A stretch of DNA of 45,243 nt, taken from NCBI GenBank assembly GCA_002898795.1, contig BEIG01000015.1:1-45243 (forward strand), given 5' to 3'. Both the position numbers and the translations under genes were made by a program. Shown one piece after another: positions 9,737 to 17,116 of this stretch (positions are counted from its first letter, which is position 1; the number at the start of each line of letters is the position of its first letter). The notes below the pieces were generated by a model. It was not told where the DNA came from. It ran no database searches and saw only the letters and a list, made by a program, of their open reading frames with translations. This DNA comes from a bacterium HR30 (GTDB lineage Bacteria > Desulfobacterota > Binatia > HRBIN30).

Positions 9737-11065
9737 CTAGCCCTGGGGGTTGTGCCGAGCCGCAGAAGCCTCGGGGAGTGTCTGCGGCTGGCCCTCCCAA
9801 GCGGCAACGACCACAGCAACGACCAGATCGCCAAGTACATTGAGCACCGTGCGGCACATGTCGAGGAAGCGATCCACTCCGAGAATAATTCCGATTCCCT
9901 CGGCAGGTACGCCAACCGCGACGAGCACCGGCACAATCAGTGGCAGCGAACCACCAGGCACTCCAGCGGTGCCCACTCCTGCAAGCACGGCCATGCCCAC
10001 CACAAGGAGCTGCTGCCCGACGGTCAACTCCACGCCAAAGAATTGGGCGAGAAACAACACCGTGACCCCCTCGAACAATGCGGTGCCATTTTGGTTTGCC
10101 GTGGACCCAAGAGTCAAAACGAACCCTGCAATTTCCCGTGGTACGCCCAGCCGTTCCTGCGCTACTGCGAGCGTTGTCGGCAACGTGGCATTGGAGGAAC
10201 TCGTGGAGAAGGCCGTGAGCACAACCGGTTGCACGGCGGAAAGGAAAGAGCCCACTGACCGTCGCGCAAACACGCGCAGGAGTACCGAGTAGGTGACCAG
10301 CAGGTGCAGGGCGAGCCCCAACAGCACCACGCCCACGTATGCCGCAAGAGGCTGCAAAACTTCGTAGCCGAAGCGGGCGGTCAGTGTGAACATCAGGCAG
10401 CCCACACCAACTGGCGCCAGGCGCATCGCCAAACCGACCACGTGCATGGACACTTCGTACACACCCTCGAGCCAAGCGGTGAGCACGCCAACCGTTGTTT
10501 TCCGGCCACGCGCTAGTCCGAGCCCAAAAATCAAGGCGAAGACCATCACCGCCAGCATGTCACCCTGTGCCGCGGCTTTCACAGGGTTGTCGGGCACCAG
10601 GCCCGCAAGAGCTTCGAGTCCCACTGGCGCACGGCCAGCGGCCAGCGCTGGGTCCACCCGCTTCGTGCTCGCTACTAAGGCCGCTCGTGCCTCCTCGGGT
10701 ACCGCGGCTCCTGGTTCCGCAATGTTCACGAGCAAGACCCCGATCAGTACCGACAAGGTCGAGATCACCACCGTAACCGCAAGAGTTTTCATGCCCACAC
10801 GCCCAAGGGCGGCCAGGTCGCCAAAGGCGCTCACACCAAGGCTCAGCGCGGAGAACACCAGGGGAAGAACGATGAGAAAAATGAGCCTCAGAAAAAGACG
10901 ACCCACCGGCTCCGTGAAGCCGTCAATCGCCGCATTCAACCAAGGGTGCGCGGGCCAGGCAGCGTGAGCCGCCACCCCAAGCGCCGTACCCAACACCAAC
11001 CCAAACAAAATAGCGCGATGGGAGATGCGTATCGCTCCTCGCTCGGCCTCTTCGTAGTGTCCCAC
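9737..11065 (-). CDS. Dicarboxylate/amino acid:cation symporter (DAACS family)
   Basis: A 442-residue inner-membrane protein with about eight hydrophobic segments and two re-entrant hairpins. Family motifs are present: the Ser-rich hairpin STSSSNATLPTT, NQNGTALFEGV, GVGTAGVPGGSLPL and DRFLDMCRTVLNVLGD. It takes up glutamate, aspartate, C4-dicarboxylates or neutral amino acids with sodium or protons. The segment-7 motif reads NQNGT rather than NMDGT; the Asp there helps bind sodium in the archaeal homologue, so cation use may differ. Start: GTG 11065 has GGAGG (11072-11076) six bases upstream and begins just before the first conserved part. The frame is open to 11116 but without a ribosome site. 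Substrate not predictable from sequence alone. Confidence 0.9.
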   Translation of the reverse strand: MGHYEEAERGAIRISHRAILFGLVLGTALGVAAHAAWPAHPWLNAAIDGFTEPVGRLFLRLIFLIVLPLVFSALSLGVSAFGDLAALGRVGMKTLAVTVVISTLSVLIGVLLVNIAEPGAAVPEEARAALVASTKRVDPALAAGRAPVGLEALAGLVPDNPVKAAAQGDMLAVMVFALIFGLGLARGRKTTVGVLTAWLEGVYEVSMHVVGLAMRLAPVGVGCLMFTLTARFGYEVLQPLAAYVGVVLLGLALHLLVTYSVLLRVFARRSVGSFLSAVQPVVLTAFSTSSSNATLPTTLAVAQERLGVPREIAGFVLTLGSTANQNGTALFEGVTVLFLAQFFGVELTVGQQLLVVGMAVLAGVGTAGVPGGSLPLIVPVLVAVGVPAEGIGIILGVDRFLDMCRTVLNVLGDLVVAVVVAAWEGQPQTLPEASAARHNPQG

Positions 11066-11071
11066 TAGTGT

Positions 11072-11076
11072 CCTCC
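11072..11076 (-). promoter_or_regulatory. Ribosome binding site deciding the symporter start
   Basis: GGAGG on the minus strand, six bases before GTG 11065. It supports this GTG over the upstream in-frame candidate at 11116. Confidence 0.7.
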
Positions 11077-11137
11077 GGTGCTGTGGTATATGCGGGGGAA
11101 TGAGGTCGCGCCACAAGATGGCGCAAGGAGAACAGGA

Positions 11138-11530
11138 ATGAAGGGTCGAACGCCGGTACGATGCAGGAAACGGCCTCCGTGGTGGGGGCTCCTTCTCGTC
11201 ACAAGCCTTGCGGCCTGGTGTTGTTGGACGCCGCGCAGCGCCAGCGGCAACGATTGCATGGTCTTGTTACCCATGTTCCAGCGGGGCCTTTCCGATGCAG
11301 AGATCGCGGAGCAGACGCAGCTTCCTTTTGCCGTGGTCGAGTCATGCCGGAGGGAGCTCTCGCGGCCCTTACCAGCCGGGCCGGCAGGTGTTCCGCCTAT
11401 GGGCGCGGTTGGTCCCCCGCCAGCAGGCGCTGCAAGCCGACCTCCCAGTGGTGCCGTTGGTCCACCGCCCATGGGTGCACCAGGCCCTCCCCCAGTTGGT
11501 CGCGACATTCAACGGCTACCCAATCGATAG
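11138..11530 (+). CDS. Exported protein with Gly/Pro repeat tail
   Basis: A 130-residue protein starting at ATG 11138, with AAGGAG at 11125-11130. A basic N-terminus and a hydrophobic core (WWGLLLVTSLAAWCCW, about 14-29) form a signal peptide or membrane anchor ending near SASG. Residues about 37-74 form a small helical, Cys-containing domain (DCMVLLPMFQRGLSDAEIAE then QLPFAVVESCRREL) that looks like a helix-turn-helix-sized motif outside the cytoplasm. The tail (about 78-130) is built from GAVGPPPxGA-like units, so it is extended and flexible. Function unknown. It is divergent from the symporter gene. The repeats make the antisense strand open too, but the ribosome site and signal peptide favour this strand. 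Confidence 0.6.
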   Translation: MKGRTPVRCRKRPPWWGLLLVTSLAAWCCWTPRSASGNDCMVLLPMFQRGLSDAEIAEQTQLPFAVVESCRRELSRPLPAGPAGVPPMGAVGPPPAGAASRPPSGAVGPPPMGAPGPPPVGRDIQRLPNR

Positions 11531-12027
11531 CTGTCGGGGCGCGAAGGTTACTGCTGGCCCGATGGGGACCAGTAGTTGCGGCGAGATCAAGTCCGGTCAC
11601 ACTTGGTCTCGAGGAACTCTTCGCCGCGTGTTTTTCGCCAACGTGCCGGTGATCCTAAAGCTGCCGCCAAGGTGAGCGCTGGGGCAATCGCGCTGCTCGG
11701 CACAGCACGCGGTCAGCCGGCGGTATCACTTGCGGCTCTCCACACATCTCTTGCCGCGCCCGTACGTTCTGGGGAGCGCGCAGACCAGCAAGCCTTTGCC
11801 GCCTTGGCCACTTGGTCGGCCACGGGATCTCCTTACCGCCCCTCCATGCCTGCGTCGCTCGGATGCCAGGGCCGGCTAGTTCTCCGCACGGCAATGGGCG
11901 CCGAGATACCCTCCCACACAAAACAAAGGACGACTTCTTCTGGGGAGAACTCAGACAGGGCGAAATGGTTCCACGGGGATCCGGCGCCAACACCGCCCTT
12001 CGGGCCGCAAGCAACATGCAGCGCTGG
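11531..12027. other. Intergenic region, no gene recognised
   Basis: About 500 bases between two genes for exported proteins that face each other. Frames on both strands are open by GC bias, but their translations have no recognisable domain, signal peptide or ribosome site. I see no clear terminator hairpin with a T run. Confidence 0.45.
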
Positions 12028-12663
12028 TCACGGCTTGGGGCTTGCACCCGCAGGAGGTGACGGCGTAATCCCGGAGGGGGCCGCTGGCGAGGTGGTACTG
12101 CCCTTTTGCACTTGGAGCCGGCGGCCCACGGTCCAAGGACGGTCGAGCAAGTACGCATGTTCGCGCAAGAGCTTTTCATGCTGTGCGGGCGTCAGAAGTT
12201 CCAGCACCGCAATCTTCGCCTGATTACTCACGCCCCACTGGGCGGCAAAGGCGCGTTCCCAGTCCTCGCTGGCTTTCCGGGCAGCCGCCCAATCGCGTTT
12301 CGCCACTGCAGCGTGAAACCGATCCCGCGCTTCATTTTGCTGACGAATCGCTTCGCTGGTTTTTGCCTGTGTCTCCGCCATGGCGGCGTCCATGCGCTTG
12401 CGCTGATCCTCGGACAAGCCAAATGCCTCGATGTAGTCTGGTTGGTTCCACCAGTAATCCGCGGTGGGCGGCACGGGAGTGGGCCGAGTGGGAACCCCGG
12501 TGGCGGCTGCTCTCGTTTGCTCCACGTTGGGGATCACGAAGCGGATGGTCGGAAGTTGCTTCGGCTGCGCCTGTGCGTGCGCTCGGGGCACGTTGACTAC
12601 GACGCTTAGAAACAGCGCCACGGTTATCGCGGTTTTCACCACCCAAGCTCTTCCATTCATCAT
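12028..12663 (-). CDS. Periplasmic Spy/CpxP-like (LTxxQ) protein
   Basis: A 211-residue protein with a signal peptide (about 1-31, ending RAHAQA). The mature part has a Pro-rich linker (about 50-66), then WWNQPDYIEAFGLSEDQRKR and a long amphipathic helical region that ends in LTPAQHEKLL. Helix, LTxxQ, helix is the pattern of the Spy/CpxP/CnrX-like family of periplasmic chaperones and stress or metal sensors. The tail (about 190-211) is Pro/Ser-rich. GAGGT lies about five bases before the first of two adjacent ATG codons. It is divergent from moaB with a 66-base gap. No two-component system adjoins it, so the stress link is inferred from family only. Confidence 0.7.
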   Translation of the reverse strand: MMNGRAWVVKTAITVALFLSVVVNVPRAHAQAQPKQLPTIRFVIPNVEQTRAAATGVPTRPTPVPPTADYWWNQPDYIEAFGLSEDQRKRMDAAMAETQAKTSEAIRQQNEARDRFHAAVAKRDWAAARKASEDWERAFAAQWGVSNQAKIAVLELLTPAQHEKLLREHAYLLDRPWTVGRRLQVQKGSTTSPAAPSGITPSPPAGASPKP

Positions 12664-12714
12664 GTACTACCTCTGCCCTTCCTTTGCGTTCCCTTCCGCA
12701 ACAGTCTCGCCTTG

Positions 12715-12720
12715 CTACAA
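12715..12720 (+). promoter_or_regulatory. Possible -10 element of the moaBDE operon
   Basis: TACAAT stands ten bases before moaB ATG 12730. A match to the -35 hexamer is weak (TTCCGC about 16 bases upstream). If used, the mRNA leader would be only a few bases. Confidence 0.3.
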
Positions 12721-12729
12721 TGCGCGGTC

Positions 12730-13242
12730 ATGACAAAGCAAGAACACTCTGCCCACCGCGCTGTCGATATCGAGGTGGTGGGCTGCGCAGTGATCACCGT
12801 AAGCGACAGCCGCACGGCTGCGGACGACGAAAGCGGTCAACTCATCTGTAAACTCCTTCGCGATGCCGGCCATGAGGTGGTTCAGTACCGAATCTTAAAA
12901 GACGAACCAGCATTGATCCTCGGCGCGCTGCAAACACTTCCGGAAAAGGCCGCAGCCGTGTTGATCAACGGCGGCACAGGTCTTGCGCGCCGAGATACGA
13001 CCTATGAAACGGTTAGTCGCTTGTTCGACAAAGAAATCAGCGGTTTTGGCGAATTATTCCGGGTACTCAGCTTCCAGGAAATCGGAGCGGCGGCGATGCT
13101 GAGCCGAGCAACGGCCGGTGTGGTTGGGCGACGCGTTGTGTTCTCGATGCCCGGGGCTCCCAAGGCAGTGGAGTTGGCCATGAAAAAGCTCATTCTTCCC
13201 GAGCTCGGACACGTTGTCGGCCTCGTGCGCGGAATGAAGTAA
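12730..13242 (+). CDS. moaB: Molybdenum cofactor protein MoaB/MogA type
   Basis: A 170-residue protein with the molybdopterin-binding fold. Visible are AVITVSDSRTAADDESG at 20-36, the MPT-binding loop INGGTGLARRDTT at 79-91, the acidic stretch ISGFGELFR, and SMPGAPKAVELAM near the C-terminus. MoaB/MogA proteins adenylate molybdopterin before molybdenum insertion. The size suits MoaB rather than the MoeA or Cnx fusions. ATG 12730 is taken as the start; an in-frame TTG at 12712 lies inside the likely promoter (TACAAT at 12715-12720), so the leader would be very short. moaD follows 15 bases later and moaE overlaps moaD, forming one operon. Confidence 0.9.
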   Translation: MTKQEHSAHRAVDIEVVGCAVITVSDSRTAADDESGQLICKLLRDAGHEVVQYRILKDEPALILGALQTLPEKAAAVLINGGTGLARRDTTYETVSRLFDKEISGFGELFRVLSFQEIGAAAMLSRATAGVVGRRVVFSMPGAPKAVELAMKKLILPELGHVVGLVRGMK

Positions 13243-13257
13243 CGGCCGAGCCGAGCT

Positions 13258-13521
13258 ATGACCGTGAAAGTACGTTTTTTTGCCGTCCTGCGAGAGCGTA
13301 CGGGGGTGAGCTCCACGGTACTCACCTTTGAAGGGTCCCCCTCGGTCCATGAAGCCTGGCAGCTCTTGCAACAGCAGTACCCTGTGCTTGGCCCGTTCAG
13401 CGAGTGTGTCACCTTTGCCGTGAACCGCGAGTACGTGAACCAGCACCACCGCTTGCACGATGGCGACGAACTGGCACTGATTCCGCCAGTGAGCGGAGGA
13501 TGCGATCGGGAGGTACAGTAG
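13258..13521 (+). CDS. moaD: Molybdopterin synthase small subunit MoaD, extended C-terminus
   Basis: An 87-residue ubiquitin-like sulfur carrier. Family features are VKVRFFAVLRERTG at 3-16, VNREYV, LHDGDELALIPPVSGG at 66-81. In canonical MoaD the Gly-Gly (80-81 here) is the C-terminus and becomes a thiocarboxylate that gives sulfur to the MoaE active site. Here six more residues, CDREVQ, follow before TAG. Their codons also contain the GGGAGG ribosome site (13508-13513) for moaE. Either the tail is trimmed by a protease, or this copy works otherwise. The sequence gives no hint of a frameshift. It lies between moaB and moaE in one operon. Confidence 0.9.
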   Translation: MTVKVRFFAVLRERTGVSSTVLTFEGSPSVHEAWQLLQQQYPVLGPFSECVTFAVNREYVNQHHRLHDGDELALIPPVSGGCDREVQ

Positions 13522-13967
13522 TGGAGCAAACTCGGCTCGTAGCGCGAATCCTGCACAACCCCATTGACCTTGGGGAGATGCTCGCCATGGTTAGCGACCC
13601 AAGCTGCGGCGCCACTGTTCTGTTCGTCGGCTCTACGCGCGACCATAACGAGGGTCGGCAAGTGCTGGAGCTGTACTACGAAGCCTACGAAGAGATGGCG
13701 CGAAAGGAAATGGAAAGAATCGCCCAAAGTGCTTTGGCACAATGGAACCTGGGCAAAATCGCCGTAGCACACCGCCTTGGCCATGTACCCTTAGGGGAGG
13801 CCAGTGTGGCCGTCGCCGTCTCCGCACCACACCGCAGCGAAGCCTTTACCGCTGCTCGGTACGTCATAGACGAGCTAAAAAAGACCGTACCCATCTGGAA
13901 GAAAGAGGTGTTCGAGGGAGGCCAGGTTTGGATCGGCCTGCAAAGCGGTTCTGGAGGTCCTAAATAA
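13521..13967 (+). CDS. moaE: Molybdopterin synthase large subunit MoaE
   Basis: A 148-residue catalytic subunit that converts cyclic pyranopterin monophosphate to molybdopterin with sulfur from MoaD. Seen are GATVLFVGSTRDHNEG at 30-45, LYYEAYEEMA at 51-60, AHRLGHVPLGEASVAVAV at 83-100 with the conserved His-Arg, SAPHRSEAF at 101-109, and the Lys-rich active-site stretch ELKKTVPIWKKE at 118-129. The start is GTG 13521, one base overlapping the moaD stop and seven bases after GGGAGG. An ATG at 13500 in the same frame touches its own GGAGG and is poorly spaced. A strong hairpin terminator follows at once. Confidence 0.92.
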   Translation: MEQTRLVARILHNPIDLGEMLAMVSDPSCGATVLFVGSTRDHNEGRQVLELYYEAYEEMARKEMERIAQSALAQWNLGKIAVAHRLGHVPLGEASVAVAVSAPHRSEAFTAARYVIDELKKTVPIWKKEVFEGGQVWIGLQSGSGGPK

Positions 13968-14001
13968 AAAGGCGCTAAGGGGAAAACCCCTTAGCGCCTT
14001 T
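13968..14001. terminator. Bidirectional intrinsic terminator after moaE
   Basis: A perfect 15-bp stem (AAAGGCGCTAAGGGG at 13968-13982 with its complement at 13987-14001) closes on an AAAA loop. A-rich sequence before it and T-rich sequence after it serve both directions. It begins at the moaE stop and lies 18 bases from the stop of the convergent small membrane gene. It is the clearest terminator in the window. Confidence 0.92.
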
Positions 14002-14019
14002 ACCACCAGTCCAAGGTAC

Positions 14020-14220
14020 CTACGCCGCACATCCCAGAGCACGCTCGTGTAGCGCACTCGGCTGTTCTACGTCTCCAGCGTGCACGTCGCGCTCGAGCAA
14101 TAGCGCCACCGCGGACACTAGGAGCAAGACGCCCGCACTCAACAGCACCCAATTCACTGTCGGCACGACAAGGGGCACGCTTGGAATCACTGCCGTCCAA
14201 AGCCAGGCTGTCCAAGCCAT
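14020..14220 (-). CDS. Small two-segment membrane protein, unknown
   Basis: A 66-residue protein starting at ATG 14220, with AAAGGAGA centred about ten bases upstream. An upstream in-frame ATG at 14265 lacks a ribosome site. Residues about 3-20 (WTAWLWTAVIPSVPLVVP) and about 24-42 (WVLLSAGVLLLVSAVALLL) are hydrophobic and probably form two membrane segments or a hairpin. A charged C-terminal tail follows. I do not recognise a family. It is a single gene, convergent with moaE across the shared terminator, and unlikely to act in cofactor synthesis. Confidence 0.6.
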   Translation of the reverse strand: MAWTAWLWTAVIPSVPLVVPTVNWVLLSAGVLLLVSAVALLLERDVHAGDVEQPSALHERALGCAA

Positions 14221-14837
14221 CTCAAATCTCCTTTCAACCAAAAGACTAACCTCTCGAAACATCAAGTAAACCCCATCTTAAATGAAAACGAGCTTGGATT
14301 CGTAAAATGGCCGCTAATGAGTAAAGTCGGGCTGGCCCTGACCGGGCCAAGGGCGGACTGGGCTGGATTTGCGAACCGTTCGAAGGGTGCCGCTCTTCGC
14401 CGCAGGGAAATCGCGCGGTTCGCGCTATCATGATGCCGTCGATCGAGGCACGGGCAACCTCCGAGGTCCAAGGGTGCACCGCTGCGATTGGCCACGGCTT
14501 GTCAACGATGACGGGACGAGTGTTCTTTCTGCTCGCTTCTTCTCCGCTATGCGTTCCGGGGTTTTCACCGTGCGCCGCAACGGGCTCGCCAAAAGGCAGG
14601 GGGTTGAGTCTCTACCCCTCGACCCGCCTCGCCATGCATCGCAGGGAGGTGGGGTTCCGACGTTTTGGCGTGGGCGTCCCGCGAACTTCAGCCCAAGGAG
14701 CCTCTCTCCTCGTTAGAGCTCGCTCCGAGAGCACCTGCGGCCTCACACAGAGCACGCATCCTCCAACCTCTTCGGCCTGCTAGCCAAACCAGAAGCCGAC
14801 GCGGATCGTGGCATGGTTTTGGCGAAACGCGTAGTGC
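14221..14837. other. Intergenic region between divergent genes
   Basis: About 615 bases. The end near 14221-14300 is locally AT-rich (TTTACT, TTAAAT, GTAAAA) and should hold the promoter of the leftward small membrane gene. The rest has overlapping GC-driven frames without recognisable products. The pilin operon promoter should lie before 14838, but I see no clear hexamers and no convincing ribosome site. Confidence 0.45.
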
Positions 14838-15293
14838 ATGGTTCCTGCGCGTGGTTCGAAGGGACTGAGTATCGTCGAGCTCATAATCGGTCTTTTCGTG
14901 ATTGGGCTGGCCGCCACCATGGCACTGTTCCAATGGAGCCAGGCGCGTGACGGCGCCGCTTTGCGCGCCGGCGCGCGACAAGTCATGCTTGATCTATTCA
15001 GCGTGCGGCTTCGGGCGGCGGCAACAAACCGCACTCATCGGCTCGTGTTCTCGGCCGGAGCCGCAAGTTACCAGCCTCAGTGGCGCAATGGGTCGGCGTA
15101 CGTGAATCTGGGTCCGCCCGTACCTTTGCCCCAAGGGGTTACGGTGGCCCGTTGTAACGCGACTGCCCAAGCCATCGCCTTTCGGCCGCGGGGCAATGCG
15201 GCGACATTTGGCACGGTCGTTTTACGTAACCGCCGGGGCGAGGAGCGGGGAGTCGTGGTCGATATTGCCGGGAGGGTGCGTTTACAGGAATGA
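14838..15293 (+). CDS. GspH/FimT-type minor pseudopilin
   Basis: A 151-residue type IV pilin-like protein. The short basic leader ends at Gly9, followed by LSIVELIIGLFVIGLAATMA, a class III prepilin site cut between Gly9 and Leu10 with Glu at mature position 5. The hydrophobic N-terminal helix leads into a beta-rich domain in which FRPRGNAATFGTVVLRNRRG fits the GspH/FimT C-terminal pattern. Such subunits sit near the tip of type IV pili or type II pseudopili and help start assembly. It is first of four genes joined by ATGA overlaps or a three-base gap. No prepilin peptidase or assembly ATPase lies within the window. Confidence 0.85.
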   Translation: MVPARGSKGLSIVELIIGLFVIGLAATMALFQWSQARDGAALRAGARQVMLDLFSVRLRAAATNRTHRLVFSAGAASYQPQWRNGSAYVNLGPPVPLPQGVTVARCNATAQAIAFRPRGNAATFGTVVLRNRRGEERGVVVDIAGRVRLQE

Positions 15294-15652
15294 GACGGCA
15301 ACCCGAGGCAGGTGTGTCCCTGGTCGAGGCCATTTTCTCGGCGGCTGTTTGGGGAATGGTTTCTGCCGTTGTTGCTTCTGCTCTCTTCCAGGCAAAGGCG
15401 CTAGGCGACCATGCGGAGAAACTTTCCAAGGCGGTGCTTCTGGCGGCCAATGCCCTGGAGCAAACAAAGATTACGGGGGAGGCTGCACCACCCCCCACGC
15501 TCGAAGGGTACGAGCAACAAGTAACGGTCCGTCCATTCCAAAACCGGCCGCATCTTCAGGAAGTGGTCGTCGAAGTAGTGTGGGGCTCGACCGAAAGGCG
15601 TGGCGTTACCCTGCGTACACTACTGTTCCGATCCCCACATCTTGGTTCTTAG
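15290..15652 (+). CDS. PilV-like minor pilin
   Basis: A 120-residue protein. It starts at ATG 15290 inside the stop of the preceding gene (ATGA). The leader ends at Gly8, followed by VSLVEAIFSAAVWGMVSAVV, with Glu at mature position 5. The soluble part is short (about 85 residues), ends in a beta-rich region and has no cysteines. Position second in the cluster and the VSLVEA-type start match PilV or GspI-like subunits. Probably part of a minor-pilin tip complex with its neighbours. Assignment to PilV rather than GspI is by gene order only. Confidence 0.78.
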   Translation: MRRQPEAGVSLVEAIFSAAVWGMVSAVVASALFQAKALGDHAEKLSKAVLLAANALEQTKITGEAAPPPTLEGYEQQVTVRPFQNRPHLQEVVVEVVWGSTERRGVTLRTLLFRSPHLGS

Positions 15653-15655
15653 CGT

Positions 15656-16216
15656 ATGTGGTTCACCGAAGTGCTCGTTGCACTCATGCTGATGGGGTTG
15701 TTGTGGACCGGAGTTCTCGCTTTTGGCCGATCCGCGCTCGGGCTCGTTCGTGTTTACGAGGCCAGGCGAGAAGCAATACGAACCAACATTCTCGCCCTCG
15801 ACATGTTCGCAAGGGAATGGCGGCTAGCCGGTTACAGCGCCACAGCCGAGCGAATGGGTGGCATCTTGGCGCCAACGGGACAATCCGTTGAGTTCCGTGC
15901 TGATTTCGATGGTGACGGCACCACCTCCGGGTTTCACGAACGCATTGCTTACTACTGGGACGCACCCCGTCAGGCGGTGATGCGCTCGACGCAAGACGCT
16001 AGCCCACAACCTTGGCTTCAAAAGGTGCCGGAGGGCGGTTTTGTCCTCACTTACTTGGACGATACCGGCCAATCACTACCTCCGGAAAACACCGCCCCAG
16101 AGCTCATTGCCGGCGTGCGCCTGAGCATCCAGACGCGTTGGGAAGAACCGTTGCCACAGCCTGTAGTGAGTAGCCGGTTTCTCGCCATTGTGGTCGTAGG
16201 TCGGCGAAACCGATGA
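15656..16216 (+). CDS. PilW-like minor pilin lacking a leader peptide
   Basis: A 186-residue protein whose first residues, MWFTEVLVALMLMGLLWTGV, resemble the mature start of a type IV pilin, with Glu at position 5 and the long hydrophobic helix. The usual basic leader and Gly before the cut site are absent. They cannot be supplied by an upstream start, because an in-frame TAG (15650-15652, the stop of the previous gene) comes two codons before the ATG. The rest has PilW/GspJ-like features: LDMFAREWRLAGYSA, VEFRADFDGDGTTS and a C-terminal beta region. A calcium-binding-like acidic loop DFDGDGT is notable. The gene is followed by the PilX-like gene with an ATGA overlap. Confidence 0.75.
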   Translation: MWFTEVLVALMLMGLLWTGVLAFGRSALGLVRVYEARREAIRTNILALDMFAREWRLAGYSATAERMGGILAPTGQSVEFRADFDGDGTTSGFHERIAYYWDAPRQAVMRSTQDASPQPWLQKVPEGGFVLTYLDDTGQSLPPENTAPELIAGVRLSIQTRWEEPLPQPVVSSRFLAIVVVGRRNR

Positions 16217-16692
16217 CATTTTGTAAGGCGTTTCCACAGGAAAAAGGGGGCGCTCTAATCGTGGTGTTGGGTTGGAGTAGTTTCTTGCTGCCACTGGTAA
16301 CATGGCTTTATTTCCAAGCCCGAAGTGACCAGCTCGTCACCCAAAACTTGCGCAAAGAACTCGACGCGTTCTACACGGCCGAGGCCGGGCTGAACTTTGC
16401 GTTAGCAACCATCGCCGACTGCGACTCGGTCGCCTGTGCGATGCGCGGTCCCGATGGCGTCAGCGGTACGGCCGATGACGGGCTTGTGGCGCCAGGGTCG
16501 AGCGACTGGATGCCATACGGTGACGAGGGCCGACGGTTCCGGGTGTACCTAACCCAAGTGGACGACACGACCCTCCGCATTCGGTCCATCGGCAGCGGCT
16601 GGGGAGCTGGCACGAGCGAGGTGGAAGCCCTCGTACGCTGGCAACCCGATGGAACACAACACGTTTTTTGGAACCAGGTTCTCGAACCTTAG
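16213..16692 (+). CDS. PilX/GspK-like minor pilin
   Basis: A 159-residue protein. Its basic start leads to KGGALIVVLGWSSFLLPLVTWL, the PilX/GspK-type N-terminus in which a small residue follows the Gly and Glu5 is missing. The later YTAEAGLNFALATIA is the characteristic PilX segment. A short beta-rich domain with Asp/Gly loops follows. In known systems the PilX or GspK subunit caps the tip complex. It closes the four-gene cluster, overlapping the preceding stop by four bases. No terminator hairpin is evident after the stop. Confidence 0.8.
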   Translation: MTFCKAFPQEKGGALIVVLGWSSFLLPLVTWLYFQARSDQLVTQNLRKELDAFYTAEAGLNFALATIADCDSVACAMRGPDGVSGTADDGLVAPGSSDWMPYGDEGRRFRVYLTQVDDTTLRIRSIGSGWGAGTSEVEALVRWQPDGTQHVFWNQVLEP

Positions 16693-17116
16693 CTGGCTTC
16701 GGCCGACTACTCCGCGGGCTGTTTGAAAATCTTCGGCAAAACCACGACCAAGCCCAATCGGCTAAGCCCTGCTTCCGTCGGCGATCGCTAACGCGTTAGC
16801 CTGAATTTTCTCCAGCTTCTCGACGCGGCGTTCAGCTCGGCCACACGGTCCTCAAGGTTAGAGCGGCATTGTGGCCAAACGGACGCGAGCTTTCTGGTTC
16901 CCGTGCCAGAGGTGCGCCGCAAGGGTAGCCCAGATTCATGGCTTACGGGCCTCACGGGCATTGCTGTGTTCTGGGTAAGCGACCGCGCGGCGGGGAATGC
17001 GGCCACCGGCGCATCTCTTCCCAATGTACACGCCGAGGGGTATAGGGGAACAATCCCGTTTCGCTGCACATGCGTAGGAGAAGGGAACCAAACGTTCGAG
17101 TAGCGCTATTTGCCCT
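16693..17116. other. Intergenic region with palindromes
   Basis: About 420 bases without a convincing gene. It contains a palindrome cluster near 16781-16800 and, on the minus strand, two short coiled-coil-like peptides in different frames that might be a decayed gene end (see findings). The promoter for the response regulator and tmk genes should be at its right end, but I cannot define it. Confidence 0.45.
16787..16800. repeat. 14-bp perfect palindrome
   Basis: GCTAACGCGTTAGC is fully self-complementary and is preceded by the overlapping 8-bp palindrome GCGATCGC (16781-16788). It could be an operator or a protein-binding site upstream of the response regulator gene, 317 bases away. Its role is unknown. 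Confidence 0.5.

Noticed and set aside
11397-11530. GC-rich repeats as a possible CRISPR or DNA minisatellite
   Set aside because: The repeats are short, imperfect and follow codons of a Gly/Pro tail in the plus-strand gene; no spacers or uniform repeat units.
11576-12223. 215-codon plus-strand frame
   Set aside because: It overlaps the Spy/CpxP-like gene on the other strand, which has a signal peptide and LTxxQ motif. Its own translation has low coding quality.
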